Notes: generated by a model from the letters alone, not told the origin. Positions 30,661-38,869 are shown, numbered from the stretch's first letter. The stretch is 43,252 nucleotides of DNA from an uncultured Collinsella sp. (GCA_934675795.1 CAKURW010000012.1:1-43252); one strand, 5' to 3'. Numbers and translations are program-made.

Positions 30661-30753
30661 GTTTGGGGACGGTTTTGTTTTGGCGGGTTGGATATCGGTA
30701 TGACCGGTGCGCGCCCGCGCCGGATAACCTGCCAAAGCAAACCCGTCTCCAAC
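30661..30753. repeat. Inverted pair of GGGAC/GCCAAAACAAA repeats in bgl leader
   Basis: The left arm GTTTGGGGACGGTTTTGTTT...GGCGGGTT and right arm AACCTGCCAAAGCAAACCCG...CTCCAAC are near complements about 36 bases apart. The right arm shares CCTGCCAAA(A/G)CAAACC(T/C)GTC with the hairpin at 34608-34640, showing this is a repeated family. Confidence 0.7.
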
Positions 30754-30786
30754 CGGAAGCTCTAGAACACGAAAGCGAGGACTTTG

Positions 30787-32187
30787 ATGGCACAGTATCA
30801 GCTGCCCAACGACTTCTTCTTTGGCGCTGCTATGTCCGGCCCGCAGACTGAGGGTCAGTGGAACCAGGGCGGCAAGCTCGAGAACCTGTGGGACACCTGG
30901 TCCATCCAGGATCTGGGCTCGTTCTACAACTGCGTTGGCTCTTACGCCGGCAATGACTTTATGGCCAAGTACCAGGAAGACCTTCGCATTTTGAAGGACT
31001 TGGGCCTGGATACCTATCGCACTTCCATCCAGTGGAGCCGTCTGCTCGATGCCGACGGCAACCTCAACGAGGAAGGCGCCGCGTGGTATCACGAGTTGTT
31101 CCGCGCCTCTCGCGAAGCCGGCCTGGAGCCGTTTGTCAACTTGTACCACTTTGACATGCCCACCTACCTTTTTAACCGTGGCGGCTGGGAGAGCCGTGAG
31201 GTTGTCGAGGCTTACGCACATTACGCCGACGTCGCCTTCCACGAGTTTGGCCAGGAGATCAAGTACTGGTTCACCTTTAACGAGCCCATCGTCGAGCCCG
31301 AGCAGCGCTATCAGGAGGGCGTGTGGTTCCCGCAGCTCCACGACTTTAGCCGCGCTCGCACCGTGCAGTATCACATCTCGCTGGCACATGCGCTGGCCGT
31401 GGCCAACTACCGTCGCGCCTATGACGAGGGCGCCGTTCGCAGCGATGCCAAGATCGGCATGATCAACTGCTTTACCCCGGTCTACACCAAGGAGAACCCC
31501 AGCGAGGCGGACCTCGAGGCCGTGCGTATGACCAGCGGCATCAACAACCGCTGGTGGCTCGACCTCATTACCAAGGGCGAGCTTCCCGCCGACGTGCTCG
31601 ACAGCCTGGCCGAGGGCGGCGTTAAGCTTCCGTTCCGTGCCGGCGACCAAGAGATTCTTAAGCAGGGTGTTGTCGACTGGCTCGGTTGCAACTACTACCA
31701 CCCCACGCGCGTTCAGGCGCCGGCGAGCAAGATCGACCAGTACGGTCTGCCGCACTTTGCCGACGAGTACGTGTGGCCCGACGCCGTTATGAACGAGAGC
31801 CGCGGCTGGGAGATCTACCCGCAGGGCCTCTACGACTTTGGCATGGACTGCGCTAAGAACTACCCCGATCTTGAGTGGTTCGTTTCCGAGAACGGCATCG
31901 GCATCATGGACGAATACAAGAACCGAGACGCCGAAGGAACCATCCAGGATGACTACCGCGTCGACTTTGTACGCCAGCACCTGGAGTGGGTTGCCAAGGC
32001 AATTGCCGAGGGCGCCAAGTGCCGTGGATACCATTATTGGGCCGTCATCGATAACTGGTCTTGGGCGAATGCCTTTAAGAACCGTTACGGTTTTGTCGAG
32101 GTCGACCTTATGGACGGCTACAAGCGCCGCCTTAAGAAGTCGGCAGCTTGGCTCAAGCAGGTCGCCACGACTCACGTGGTTGATTAG
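30787..32187 (+). CDS. bglA: 6-phospho-beta-glucosidase, GH1
   Basis: A 466-residue cytosolic GH1 enzyme that splits phosphorylated beta-glucosides such as cellobiose 6'-phosphate into glucose 6-phosphate and glucose or aglycone. The acid/base Glu166 lies in WFTFNEPIV and the nucleophile Glu368 in WFVSENGIGI. FFFGAAMSGPQTEG, TYRTSIQWSR and YHYWAVIDNWSW are family landmarks. The C-terminal basic stretch YKRRLKKSAAW is in the place of the phosphate-binding loop. The ATG at 30787 has GCGAGGA upstream. It is the first gene of a PTS operon (IIC, IIB, IIA, glucokinase), which supports the 6-phospho specificity. Confidence 0.93.
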   Translation: MAQYQLPNDFFFGAAMSGPQTEGQWNQGGKLENLWDTWSIQDLGSFYNCVGSYAGNDFMAKYQEDLRILKDLGLDTYRTSIQWSRLLDADGNLNEEGAAWYHELFRASREAGLEPFVNLYHFDMPTYLFNRGGWESREVVEAYAHYADVAFHEFGQEIKYWFTFNEPIVEPEQRYQEGVWFPQLHDFSRARTVQYHISLAHALAVANYRRAYDEGAVRSDAKIGMINCFTPVYTKENPSEADLEAVRMTSGINNRWWLDLITKGELPADVLDSLAEGGVKLPFRAGDQEILKQGVVDWLGCNYYHPTRVQAPASKIDQYGLPHFADEYVWPDAVMNESRGWEIYPQGLYDFGMDCAKNYPDLEWFVSENGIGIMDEYKNRDAEGTIQDDYRVDFVRQHLEWVAKAIAEGAKCRGYHYWAVIDNWSWANAFKNRYGFVEVDLMDGYKRRLKKSAAWLKQVATTHVVD

Positions 32188-32307
32188 CGAACGGGCGAAC
32201 GCCCAGACCGCGCGCCGCTGCGCGCAACACATGGCACATCTGGTGACAGAGGGCGACAGACCACCGTGCGCATAGGAAAAGGCCGGATTTGAAAGTTAGG
32301 AGCAATC

Positions 32308-33651
32308 ATGGCCAGTGACAACGGAAAGAGCTTCCTCGACAAGTTTGCCGAGGTCTCTGCGAAGGTGGGAAACCAGGTTCACCTGCGTTCCCTGCGTGAC
32401 GCCTTCGCGACCATCACGCCGCTCTATATCCTTGCGGGTATCGCGGTTCTTATTAACAACGTCGTGTTCCCTCTGTTCCCGCTCGATGCGGCGGGCCTTG
32501 CCAACCTTCAGACGTGGGGTTCGGCAATTACGCTGGGCACCCTCAACGTCTCTGCCATTATCTTGGCCGGATTGATTGGCTACAGCCTCGCTAAGAACAA
32601 GCGTTTCGATAACCCGCTCGCTTGCGTGGTCGTCGCTATCTCTGCTTTCGTCATCATGATGCCGCAGCAGATCACCGCCTCGCTTGCCGCCACGAGCCCG
32701 CTGCTCACCGACAAGATCACCTCCGCCGAGGTCACGGGCGCCCTTTCGACTGCCAACACCGGCACCAACGGTCTGTTCTCGGCTATTATCATCGCCCTGC
32801 TTTCCGTCTCGCTCTTCATCAAGATTTCTGGCGTCGAGAAGCTCAAGGTTAAGCTGGGCGAGGGCGTGCCTCCCGCGGTCTCCAACTCCTTCAACGTCAT
32901 GATCCCGATGCTGCTCAACCTCGCGATCTTCGCTCTTGCCGCAGCCCTGCTCGCCGTGTGCGCCGGCACCGATCTGTGCACCATCATCTCCACGTGCATC
33001 TCCAACCCGCTCAAGAGCATCATGAACGCCGGTCCGTGGGCTGTTATCCTCATCTACACCCTTGCTAACCTGCTGTTCTGCGTCGGTATTCACCAGTCCA
33101 CCATCTCTGGCGCTACCGTCGAGCCGATCCTGACCATGCTCATCGTCGACAACATGGCTACCTTTGCCGCCGGTGGCACCATCCAGCCCGATCACTACAT
33201 GAACATGCAGATCGTTAACAGCTTCGCCCTCATCGGCGGCTCGGGCTGCACCCTCATGCTTCTGCTCGACACGCTCCTGTTCTCCAAGAACAAGGCTTCC
33301 GAGACCGTTTCCAAGATGGCTATCCTGCCTGGTCTGTTCAACATCAACGAGCCGGTTATCTACGGTTACCCCATCGTGTACAACCTGCCGCTCATGATCC
33401 CGTTCGTCCTTCTTCCCGATCTGTTCATCGGCATCACCTATGGCCTTACCTGCGCAGGCATCATCAGCCCCTGCATCGCCCAGGTGCCCTGGACCATGCC
33501 TCCCGTCATCAATGCCCTGCTCGCTACGGGCTTTGACTGGCGCGCCGGCGTGTGGCAGGCTCTCGAGATTGTCATTGGCATGGCCGTCTACCTGCCCTTT
33601 ATGAAGATTTCCGAGAAGGCAATCGCCAAGCAGGAGGCTCTCGCCGAGTAG
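32308..33651 (+). CDS. celB: PTS lactose/cellobiose-family IIC permease
   Basis: A 447-residue integral membrane permease of the Lac/Cel PTS family that moves the sugar across the membrane while it is phosphorylated by IIB. About ten hydrophobic segments are visible. The region LPGLFNINEPVIYGYPIVYN contains the conserved N-E-P-x-I-x-G-x-P motif of this family. AGGAG precedes the ATG by 6 bases. It follows the GH1 gene after 120 bases and precedes IIB by 161 bases, with a hairpin in the gap. Cellobiose or another beta-diglucoside is the probable substrate. Confidence 0.95.
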   Translation: MASDNGKSFLDKFAEVSAKVGNQVHLRSLRDAFATITPLYILAGIAVLINNVVFPLFPLDAAGLANLQTWGSAITLGTLNVSAIILAGLIGYSLAKNKRFDNPLACVVVAISAFVIMMPQQITASLAATSPLLTDKITSAEVTGALSTANTGTNGLFSAIIIALLSVSLFIKISGVEKLKVKLGEGVPPAVSNSFNVMIPMLLNLAIFALAAALLAVCAGTDLCTIISTCISNPLKSIMNAGPWAVILIYTLANLLFCVGIHQSTISGATVEPILTMLIVDNMATFAAGGTIQPDHYMNMQIVNSFALIGGSGCTLMLLLDTLLFSKNKASETVSKMAILPGLFNINEPVIYGYPIVYNLPLMIPFVLLPDLFIGITYGLTCAGIISPCIAQVPWTMPPVINALLATGFDWRAGVWQALEIVIGMAVYLPFMKISEKAIAKQEALAE

Positions 33652-33680
33652 AACGCCTAACGTTCGTCCCTTTCACCTTT

Positions 33681-33711
33681 GCGGGCGCCGGTACGCGGTG
33701 CCGGTGCCCGC
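33681..33711 (+). other. 11-bp hairpin between IIC and IIB genes
   Basis: GCGGGCGCCGG (33681-33691) pairs with CCGGTGCCCGC (33701-33711) with one mismatch. It is followed by CTCTCTCC rather than a T-run, so it is more likely a transcript-stabilising or processing structure than a full terminator. Confidence 0.5.
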
Positions 33712-33812
33712 GGCTCTCTCCCTTGCGTAAAGATACAGGGGAGCGGGCACAATAGCCGCAAGGAATACAACCAGTTGTCGTCTGCGCGCCGCGCAGTTAT
33801 AAGGAGGAAACC

Positions 33813-34115
33813 ATGAAGAAGATCATGCTCTGCTGCAATGCCGGCATGTCCACGAGCCTGCTGGTCCAGAAGATGCAGGCCGAGGTTGCAAACCGTGGTC
33901 TGGATATTGAGGTCGAGGCTCGTCCCATGAACGAGGCCCACGATCACCTGGACGAGTGCGACATGTTGCTGCTTGGTCCGCAGATCGGCTACACCAAGGG
34001 CGATTTTGAGAAGGAGGCCGCCGGTCGTTTTCCGGTCGAGGTCATCAACATGGTCGACTACGGCCGCATGAACGCTGCCGGCATCATCGACCACTGCGTC
34101 AGCGTGATGGGCTAG
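33813..34115 (+). CDS. celA: PTS lactose/cellobiose-specific IIB
   Basis: A 100-residue cytosolic IIB phosphocarrier. The signature CCNAGMSTSLLVQKM carries the phosphorylated cysteine (Cys8) and P-loop. The family's LLGPQIGY segment follows in the middle. AAGGAGG lies 5 bases before the ATG. The IIA gene begins within about 10 bases of its stop. It hands phosphate from IIA His to the sugar bound in IIC. Confidence 0.95.
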   Translation: MKKIMLCCNAGMSTSLLVQKMQAEVANRGLDIEVEARPMNEAHDHLDECDMLLLGPQIGYTKGDFEKEAAGRFPVEVINMVDYGRMNAAGIIDHCVSVMG

Positions 34116-34124
34116 GTGCTCCGC

Positions 34125-34457
34125 ATGGAGGATATGAACGAACTGCAGATGACCTGCTTCGAGATCATCAGCTACGTCGGTACCGCCAAGAGCATGTACA
34201 TCAATGCCGTGCAAAAGGCCAAGGAGGGCGATTTTGACGCCGCCGAGGAGCTTATCAAGCAGGGCGACGAGGCCTATAACGGTGGCCACGATGTTCACAT
34301 GGGGCTTCTGAAGAAGGAGGCCAACGGCGAGCGTAACGGCGAGGCCCCGTTGATTCTGCTGCATGCCGAGGACCAGATGGCCGGTACCGAGACCATGCGC
34401 GTCATGGCGACGGAGCTCATCGAGATTCACAAGCAGCTGCAGGTACTTCAGGCCTAG
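34125..34457 (+). CDS. celC: PTS lactose/cellobiose-specific IIA
   Basis: A 110-residue all-helical IIA protein, trimeric in the family. The phosphoacceptor is His80 in PLILLHAEDQMAGTE, matching LLHAQDHLM of relatives; the acids and helix GDFDAAEELIKQGDEAYN fit. The start is uncertain: ATG at 34125 is given, ATG at 34134 is possible, and GTG at 34116 directly abuts the IIB stop. No clear ribosome site exists, so translation is probably coupled to IIB. A terminator follows 58 bases after the stop. Confidence 0.92.
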   Translation: MEDMNELQMTCFEIISYVGTAKSMYINAVQKAKEGDFDAAEELIKQGDEAYNGGHDVHMGLLKKEANGERNGEAPLILLHAEDQMAGTETMRVMATELIEIHKQLQVLQA

Positions 34458-34514
34458 TCGGCGTTATCGCCGCGATGGGCCGTGCGGTCCAACAGACAAC
34501 ACAGTCCCTTTGAC

Positions 34515-34553
34515 GGGCGCCGGGAGTCTCCGCCTCCCGGCGCCTTTATATTT
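34515..34553 (+). terminator. Terminator after PTS IIA
   Basis: GGCGCCGGGAG pairs perfectly with CTCCCGGCGCC around a 7-base loop and is followed by TTTATATTT. It separates the PTS genes from the glucokinase, which may need its own promoter or partial read-through. The GGGGAA...TTCCCC pair just after it (34553-34598) could form a second, looser hairpin. Confidence 0.82.
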
Positions 34554-34607
34554 GGGGAAGGTCTTGCGCGACCTATTAAGCGACCATTCGCGTTTCCCCA
34601 GATAAAG

Positions 34608-34645
34608 CCTGCCAAAACAAACCTGTCCCTTTTTGGTAGGTTTTT
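34608..34645. repeat. REP-like hairpin before glucokinase
   Basis: CCTGCCAAAA pairs with TTTTGGTAGG (one wobble) around a loop containing CAAACCTGTCCC, followed by TTTTT. It shares its left half with the palindrome at 30661-30753. It lies about 55 bases before the glucokinase start and could also terminate transcription. Confidence 0.65.
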
Positions 34646-34698
34646 GCCTTGGGAGCGGTACCATACAGGCAATGTTTAAACGAGAAAGGTGGGCTCCC

Positions 34699-35652
34699 AT
34701 GGAACCTAAGCAGTATTACATCGGCATCGACGTCGGCGGCACCTCGGTTAAGGAGGGCCTGTTCGACGAGGAAGGCAACCTGTTTGCCAAGGCCAGCGTG
34801 CCCACGCCTCCCATCGTTGACGCTGCGGGCTTTGCCGCGGTGACCGAGGCTATCGACCAGGTGGTCGCCAAAGCCCAGATTCCGCGTGCCTTTGTGGCGG
34901 GCATTGGCCTGGCCGTTCCGTGCCCCATCCCGGCATCGGGCGATGCCAAGGTCAAGGCCAACATTGCCATTAACCTGCCCGAGCTGAGGATCGCCATTCA
35001 AAAGCACTGCCCCGACGCGGTCGTTAAGTACGAGAACGATGCCAACGCCGCTGCCATGGGCGAGGCCTGGCTCGGTTCTGCCAAGGGCGTGCAGAACGTC
35101 GTGATGGTCACCATCGGTACCGGCGTGGGCGGCGGCGTAATCGTCAACGGCGACGTGGTATCGGGCGTTGTGGGTGCTGGCGGTGAGATTGGCCACATGT
35201 GCCTGAACCCGGCTGAGGAGCGCACCTGCGGCTGTGGCGGCCATGGCCATCTGGAGCAGTATTCCAGCGCCACTGGCGTGGTGAGCAACTACCTTGCTGA
35301 GTGCAAGAAGGCGGGCGTCGAGCCCATCGAGCTCACCGGGCCTTCTGATTCCAAGGACGTGTTCCAGGCCTGCCGCGAGGGTGACAAGCTCGCGCTGGCA
35401 GCTGCCGATACCATGGCCGACTATCTCGGCCGTGCCCTGGCGCTTATTGCTAACGTGGTTGACCCCGAGATGTTCCTGATCGGTGGCGGCGCGTCCGCTT
35501 CGGCCGATGTCTACCTCGACAAGGTCCGCGAGCACTTCCAGCGCTACGCGCTTTCCGCCTCGCGCGAGACGCCCATCAAGGTCGCTTCGCTCGGCAACGA
35601 CGCCGGCATCATCGGCGCCGCCTACGTAGCCCTGCGCGCCGCCGTTAAATAG
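34699..35652 (+). CDS. ROK-family glucokinase
   Basis: A 317-residue ATP-dependent glucokinase that turns the free glucose released by the GH1 enzyme into glucose 6-phosphate. The N-terminal phosphate loop is GIDVGGTSVKEGLFD; the catalytic Asp is in VKYENDANAAAMGE; the second glycine loop is TIGTGVGGGVIV. The ROK zinc motif reads CGCGGHGHLEQ, with His in place of the last Cys of the usual C-x-C-G-x2-G-C-x-E. The ATG at 34699 has GAAAGGTG upstream. It lies just downstream of the PTS genes, fitting a role in beta-glucoside use. Confidence 0.93.
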   Translation: MEPKQYYIGIDVGGTSVKEGLFDEEGNLFAKASVPTPPIVDAAGFAAVTEAIDQVVAKAQIPRAFVAGIGLAVPCPIPASGDAKVKANIAINLPELRIAIQKHCPDAVVKYENDANAAAMGEAWLGSAKGVQNVVMVTIGTGVGGGVIVNGDVVSGVVGAGGEIGHMCLNPAEERTCGCGGHGHLEQYSSATGVVSNYLAECKKAGVEPIELTGPSDSKDVFQACREGDKLALAAADTMADYLGRALALIANVVDPEMFLIGGGASASADVYLDKVREHFQRYALSASRETPIKVASLGNDAGIIGAAYVALRAAVK

Positions 35653-35661
35653 CTGCTGCAA

Positions 35662-35715
35662 GGGGGTCAAGTTGCTTTGCACCAACACGGTGCAAAAGGG
35701 ACAGACTTGGCCCCC
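35662..35715. repeat. Palindrome with GGGAC element after glucokinase
   Basis: GGGGGTCAAGTT...TTTGCACC (35662-35683) pairs with GGTGCAAAA...ACTTGGCCCCC (35689-35715) around AACAC, with a 5-base bulge that contains GGGACAG. It lies 9 bases past the glucokinase stop and may end that transcript without a T-run. Confidence 0.7.
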
Positions 35716-35818
35716 ATGCCTGCCCCAAAATATGCCGTGCCCCTTCCGTCTGCGAAGGCTCGGCGCCAGCGTGCTACCATAGCTACGTCCAAGTACACAT
35801 ATCAAGTGGAGGATATCC

Positions 35819-36742
35819 ATGGCAAACGTTCTTGTCTTTGGTCACCAGAACCCCGATAACGACGCCATCATGAGCGCCGTCGTCCTGTCCCAGCTGCTCA
35901 ACCAGGTTGAGTATGCCGGCAACACCTACGAGGCCTGCGCCCTTGGTCAGCTTCCGGCCGAGTCCGCCAAGCTGCTCGCCGACGCCGGCATCGCCGAGCC
36001 CCGCGTGATCGAGTCCGTCGAGGCCGGTCAGCTCGTCGTCCTCACCGACCACAACGAGTCTGCCCAGTCCGTCGCTGGCCTTAAGGACGCCACGGTCTTT
36101 GGCGTTGTCGATCATCACCGCATCGGCGACTTCGAGACCGCCGGCCCGCTGCACTACATCTGCCTGCCCTGGGGCTCCAGCTGCACCATCGTCACCAAGC
36201 TCGCCGGCGTGCTCGGCGTTGAGCTTTCCGACGTCCAGGCCAAGCTGCTGCTCTCGGCCATGATGACCGACACGCTCATGCTCAAGAGCCCCACCACCAC
36301 CGATGTCGACCGCGCCGTCGCCGCCAAGCTCGGCGAGCAGGTGGGCGTCGACCCGGTCAAGTTTGGCATGGAGGTCTTCCTTACCCGCCCGTCCGGCTCC
36401 TTCACCGCTGCCGAGATGGTCGGCAACGACATCAAGATGTTCGAGCCCGCCGGCAAGAAGCTGCTCATCGGCCAGTACGAGACTGTCGACAAGACCCGCG
36501 CACTCGGCATGATCGACGAGATTCGCGAGGCCATGCGCGCCTACGCCGCCGAGAAGGGTGCCGACGGCATTGTCCTGTGCATCACCGACATCATGGAGGA
36601 GGGCTCGCAGGTCCTGCTCGAGGGCGAGACCGAGGCTGCTCAGAAGGGCCTGGGCATTGCCGACGAGCACGACGGCGTCTGGATGCCGGGCGTCCTCTCC
36701 CGTAAGAAGCAGGTCGCTGCCCCCATCATGGCCGCCTGCTAG
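35819..36742 (+). CDS. ppaC: Manganese-dependent inorganic pyrophosphatase, family II
   Basis: A 307-residue DHH-family enzyme that hydrolyses pyrophosphate in the cytosol and pulls biosynthetic reactions forward. All signatures are present: GHQNPDNDAI, TDHNE, VVDHHRIGDF with the DHH motif, MMTDTLMLKSPTTT, and the C-terminal SRKKQVAAPI substrate loop. There is no CBS regulatory insertion, so it belongs to the plain form. AGTGGAGG lies before the ATG. It appears monocistronic, ending at a strong terminator. Confidence 0.97.
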   Translation: MANVLVFGHQNPDNDAIMSAVVLSQLLNQVEYAGNTYEACALGQLPAESAKLLADAGIAEPRVIESVEAGQLVVLTDHNESAQSVAGLKDATVFGVVDHHRIGDFETAGPLHYICLPWGSSCTIVTKLAGVLGVELSDVQAKLLLSAMMTDTLMLKSPTTTDVDRAVAAKLGEQVGVDPVKFGMEVFLTRPSGSFTAAEMVGNDIKMFEPAGKKLLIGQYETVDKTRALGMIDEIREAMRAYAAEKGADGIVLCITDIMEEGSQVLLEGETEAAQKGLGIADEHDGVWMPGVLSRKKQVAAPIMAAC

Positions 36743-36761
36743 GTTTAGTTGACCAAACGCC

Positions 36762-36802
36762 ACGACCGGATCGCGGACGCCCCGCGCTCCGGTCGTTTTT
36801 TG
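36762..36802 (+). terminator. Terminator after ppaC
   Basis: ACGACCGGA pairs with TCCGGTCGT, with inner GCGG/CCGC pairing, followed by TTTTTT. Confidence 0.9.
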
Positions 36803-36844
36803 TGCACGGCGCCGCGTCGTCTCTTGGACAGGCGTGTCCGTGCC

Positions 36845-36865
36845 GTTGAGCAAATAATGTTCAAC
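36845..36865. promoter_or_regulatory. Possible operator upstream of nhaA
   Basis: GTTGAGCA and TGTTCAAC form an 8-bp inverted repeat with one mismatch around AATAA. The TTGA...TCAA ends resemble a CRP/FNR-family site, but no such regulator is seen in the window. Confidence 0.3.
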
Positions 36866-36940
36866 CTGTGGTTCCGCTTTTCGGCCACGCCTGCGTGCTT
36901 GTCGTGCAGGGTAGGCTAGATGCAAGCGTAATACGTTAGA

Positions 36941-36976
36941 GCGCGGCGCCGCCACTTGGGCGGGCCGTGCTTTTTT
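36941..36976 (+). terminator. Terminator-like hairpin in nhaA leader
   Basis: GCGCGGCGCCGCC pairs with GGCGGGCCGTGC (one bulge, one wobble) and is followed by TTTTTT, ending 34 bases before the nhaA ATG. Since ppaC already has its own terminator, this looks like leader attenuation. A second small hairpin, ACGGGA/TCCCGT (36980-36995), stands just before the ribosome site. Confidence 0.55.
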
Positions 36977-37009
36977 AAGACGGGAGCTTTCCCGTGAAAG
37001 GAGCCGCCC

Positions 37010-38368
37010 ATGGCAGCACTCGAGCAGCTGTTCAACGTTCGTGAGCGCAAGCGCTTTGAACGTCACGACATTTGGGAGCGTATCGCCGAGAACGGCACGA
37101 TTTCCGCCGCCGTCATGGTCTTCGCCGCCATCGCCGCCGTCATTTGCGCCAATACCGATGTCTACGAGGCCATCCATCACTTTTTGGAGACCCCGCTGTA
37201 TGTGGGTCTGGGCAACCTTACGGCTGGTCTCACCGTTGAGCTTTTCGTCAACGACTTCCTCATGGCGATCTTCTTTTTGTTGGTGGGCATTGAGCTTAAG
37301 TACGAGATGACGGTCGGCGAGCTCAAGAATCCGCGTCAGGCCATGCTTCCCATGCTGGCGGCCGTGGGCGGCGTCGTCGTTCCCGCCTGTATCTACCTGA
37401 TCTTCAACCATGCCGGCGCCCGCAACGGTTGGGCCATCCCCATGGCAACCGATATTGCCTTTGCGCTGGGCGTGCTATCGCTTTTGGGCAATCGCGTTCC
37501 CAACGGCGTGCGCGTGTTCTTCTCGACGCTCGCCATCGCCGACGACCTCATCTCCATCGCCGCCATCGCCATCTTCTACGGTCAGAGCCCCAATCCGTTT
37601 TGGTTGGGCGCCGCCGCGCTTGTGACCTGCGCGCTCGTGTGGCTCAACAAGACGCAGCATTACCGCCTTGCCCCGTACTCGGTGCTGGGCCTGCTGCTGT
37701 GGTTCTGCATGTTCAAGAGCGGCGTGCACGCTACGCTTGCCGGCGTCATCCTGGCCTTCACCATTCCGGCCAAGTGCGGCGTTAAGCTCGATAGCCTTAC
37801 CGATTGGCTGGGCGAGTGCCTGCCGTTGCTCGATGACCGCTACGACGATGAGGCGCACATCTTGGGCCAGCATGACTTTACCGTCTCGACCACCAAGGTC
37901 GAGCGCGTCATGCACCGCGTGACCCCGCCGCTCATCCGCATGGAGCGTCTGATCTCCACGCCGGTCAACTTTGTGATCCTGCCGATCTTTGCGTTCGTGA
38001 ACGCACAGGTTCGCCTGGTGGGCGTGGACATGAGCACGCTGCTCACCGACCCGGTGACGCTCGGCGTGTACTTTGGCATGCTGCTGGGCAAGCCGATCGG
38101 CATCTTTGGCATGACGTTTGCCCTAGTCAAGCTTAAGGCTTGCGAGCTGCCGCACAACGTCAACTGGCATATGATTGCCGGTGTGGGCATTCTGGGCGGC
38201 ATCGGCTTTACCATGTCGATCCTCATCAGCGGCCTCGCCTTCCCGACGGCCCAGTTTGAGGTCCTGGCCGCAAAGGCCGCCATTCTTGCCGGTTCGGTCA
38301 CCGCAGCCGTGCTCGGTATGATCTACATGAGCGTGGTCTGCAAGCACCCCGCGCCCAAGGACGAGTAA
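37010..38368 (+). CDS. nhaA: Na+/H+ antiporter NhaA
   Basis: A 452-residue membrane antiporter exchanging sodium (or lithium) for protons. The ion-binding pair Asp178-Asp179 is in STLAIADDLISI, matching E. coli Asp163-Asp164, and MATDIAFALGVLSLLG precedes it. About twelve hydrophobic segments are visible, with GVHATLAGVILAF and GGIGFTMSILISGLAF. E. coli NhaA is 388 residues. The extra length is a longer N-terminus and an acidic/polar cytoplasmic loop (about 262-316, LLDDRYDDEAHILGQHDF region). AAAGGAG lies 6 bases before the ATG. The upstream leader has a terminator-like hairpin, so ion-responsive control is possible. Confidence 0.96.
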   Translation: MAALEQLFNVRERKRFERHDIWERIAENGTISAAVMVFAAIAAVICANTDVYEAIHHFLETPLYVGLGNLTAGLTVELFVNDFLMAIFFLLVGIELKYEMTVGELKNPRQAMLPMLAAVGGVVVPACIYLIFNHAGARNGWAIPMATDIAFALGVLSLLGNRVPNGVRVFFSTLAIADDLISIAAIAIFYGQSPNPFWLGAAALVTCALVWLNKTQHYRLAPYSVLGLLLWFCMFKSGVHATLAGVILAFTIPAKCGVKLDSLTDWLGECLPLLDDRYDDEAHILGQHDFTVSTTKVERVMHRVTPPLIRMERLISTPVNFVILPIFAFVNAQVRLVGVDMSTLLTDPVTLGVYFGMLLGKPIGIFGMTFALVKLKACELPHNVNWHMIAGVGILGGIGFTMSILISGLAFPTAQFEVLAAKAAILAGSVTAAVLGMIYMSVVCKHPAPKDE

Positions 38369-38385
38369 GGGCATAAACAAGTTTG

Positions 38386-38423
38386 AAAACGCCGCCTGTG
38401 CATACCATCACAGGCGGCGTTTT
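38386..38423. terminator. Bidirectional terminator after nhaA
   Basis: AAAACGCCGCCTGTG and its exact complement form a 15-bp stem around an 8-base loop, with A and T tracts at the ends. It serves nhaA and the convergent small gene at 38466-38720. Confidence 0.9.
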
Positions 38424-38436
38424 AGTCATTGGGTAG

Positions 38437-38464
38437 TCATTGGGGACGTTCTTAAACGACTAGG
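38437..38464. repeat. GGGGAC/CTTAAA repeat, copy 2
   Basis: TCATTGGGGAC, GTT, CTTAAA, C, GACTAGGT is the same repeat as at 14277-14304. Again it abuts the stop of a minus-strand gene. An extra GGGTAGTCATT precedes it. Confidence 0.6.
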
Positions 38465-38465
38465 T

Positions 38466-38720
38466 TTATTCTACGGTGCCGTAGACGGCGCCCCAGCCGT
38501 GGGCGGCCAAGGCGGAGTTGAGCTGGTCGCAAAGTGACTGGCGGTCGTAATAGCCGGGCGGCAAAAGGTTCACGATCTCCATGAGGTCGGGCGCCAGGTC
38601 CAAGATCTCGGCCTGTACGATCAGGTCCAGGCGGTCGATGGCATGGCGGTCGTAAAACAGCCCGTCGACCAGGCGCTGCAGGTCGCCGAATTCCTCGGCC
38701 CTAAACGATCCGTACTCCAT
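38466..38720 (-). CDS. Small acidic protein, function unknown
   Basis: An 84-residue acidic protein starting MEYGSFRAEEFGDLQRLVDGLFYDRHAI. It has no transmembrane segment; two or three helices and a short C-terminal strand (WGAVYGTVE) are likely. The ATG at 38720 follows AAGGAGG on the minus strand by 6 bases, a strong site, which is the best evidence that it is real. A longer frame crosses that site. No family is recognised. It is divergent from the aminotransferase gene. Confidence 0.68.
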   Translation of the reverse strand: MEYGSFRAEEFGDLQRLVDGLFYDRHAIDRLDLIVQAEILDLAPDLMEIVNLLPPGYYDRQSLCDQLNSALAAHGWGAVYGTVE

Positions 38721-38869
38721 AGTGCCTCCTTGGGCGCCCCACGCCGCCATGCGCGGCGATTCGTAATTCATTGCGATGAACTTAATCTATCACGGCTTCA
38801 TACCGTTGCGGCGGTGGCGGTCTATACTTAGACGAACTGCAACGTACCGCTTCGCGAAAGGTCGCACCC

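Noticed and set aside
30613..32232. 539-codon minus-strand frame
   Set aside because: Antisense to the GH1 gene with intact catalytic motifs.
35783..37411. 542-codon minus-strand frame
   Set aside because: Antisense to ppaC and nhaA.
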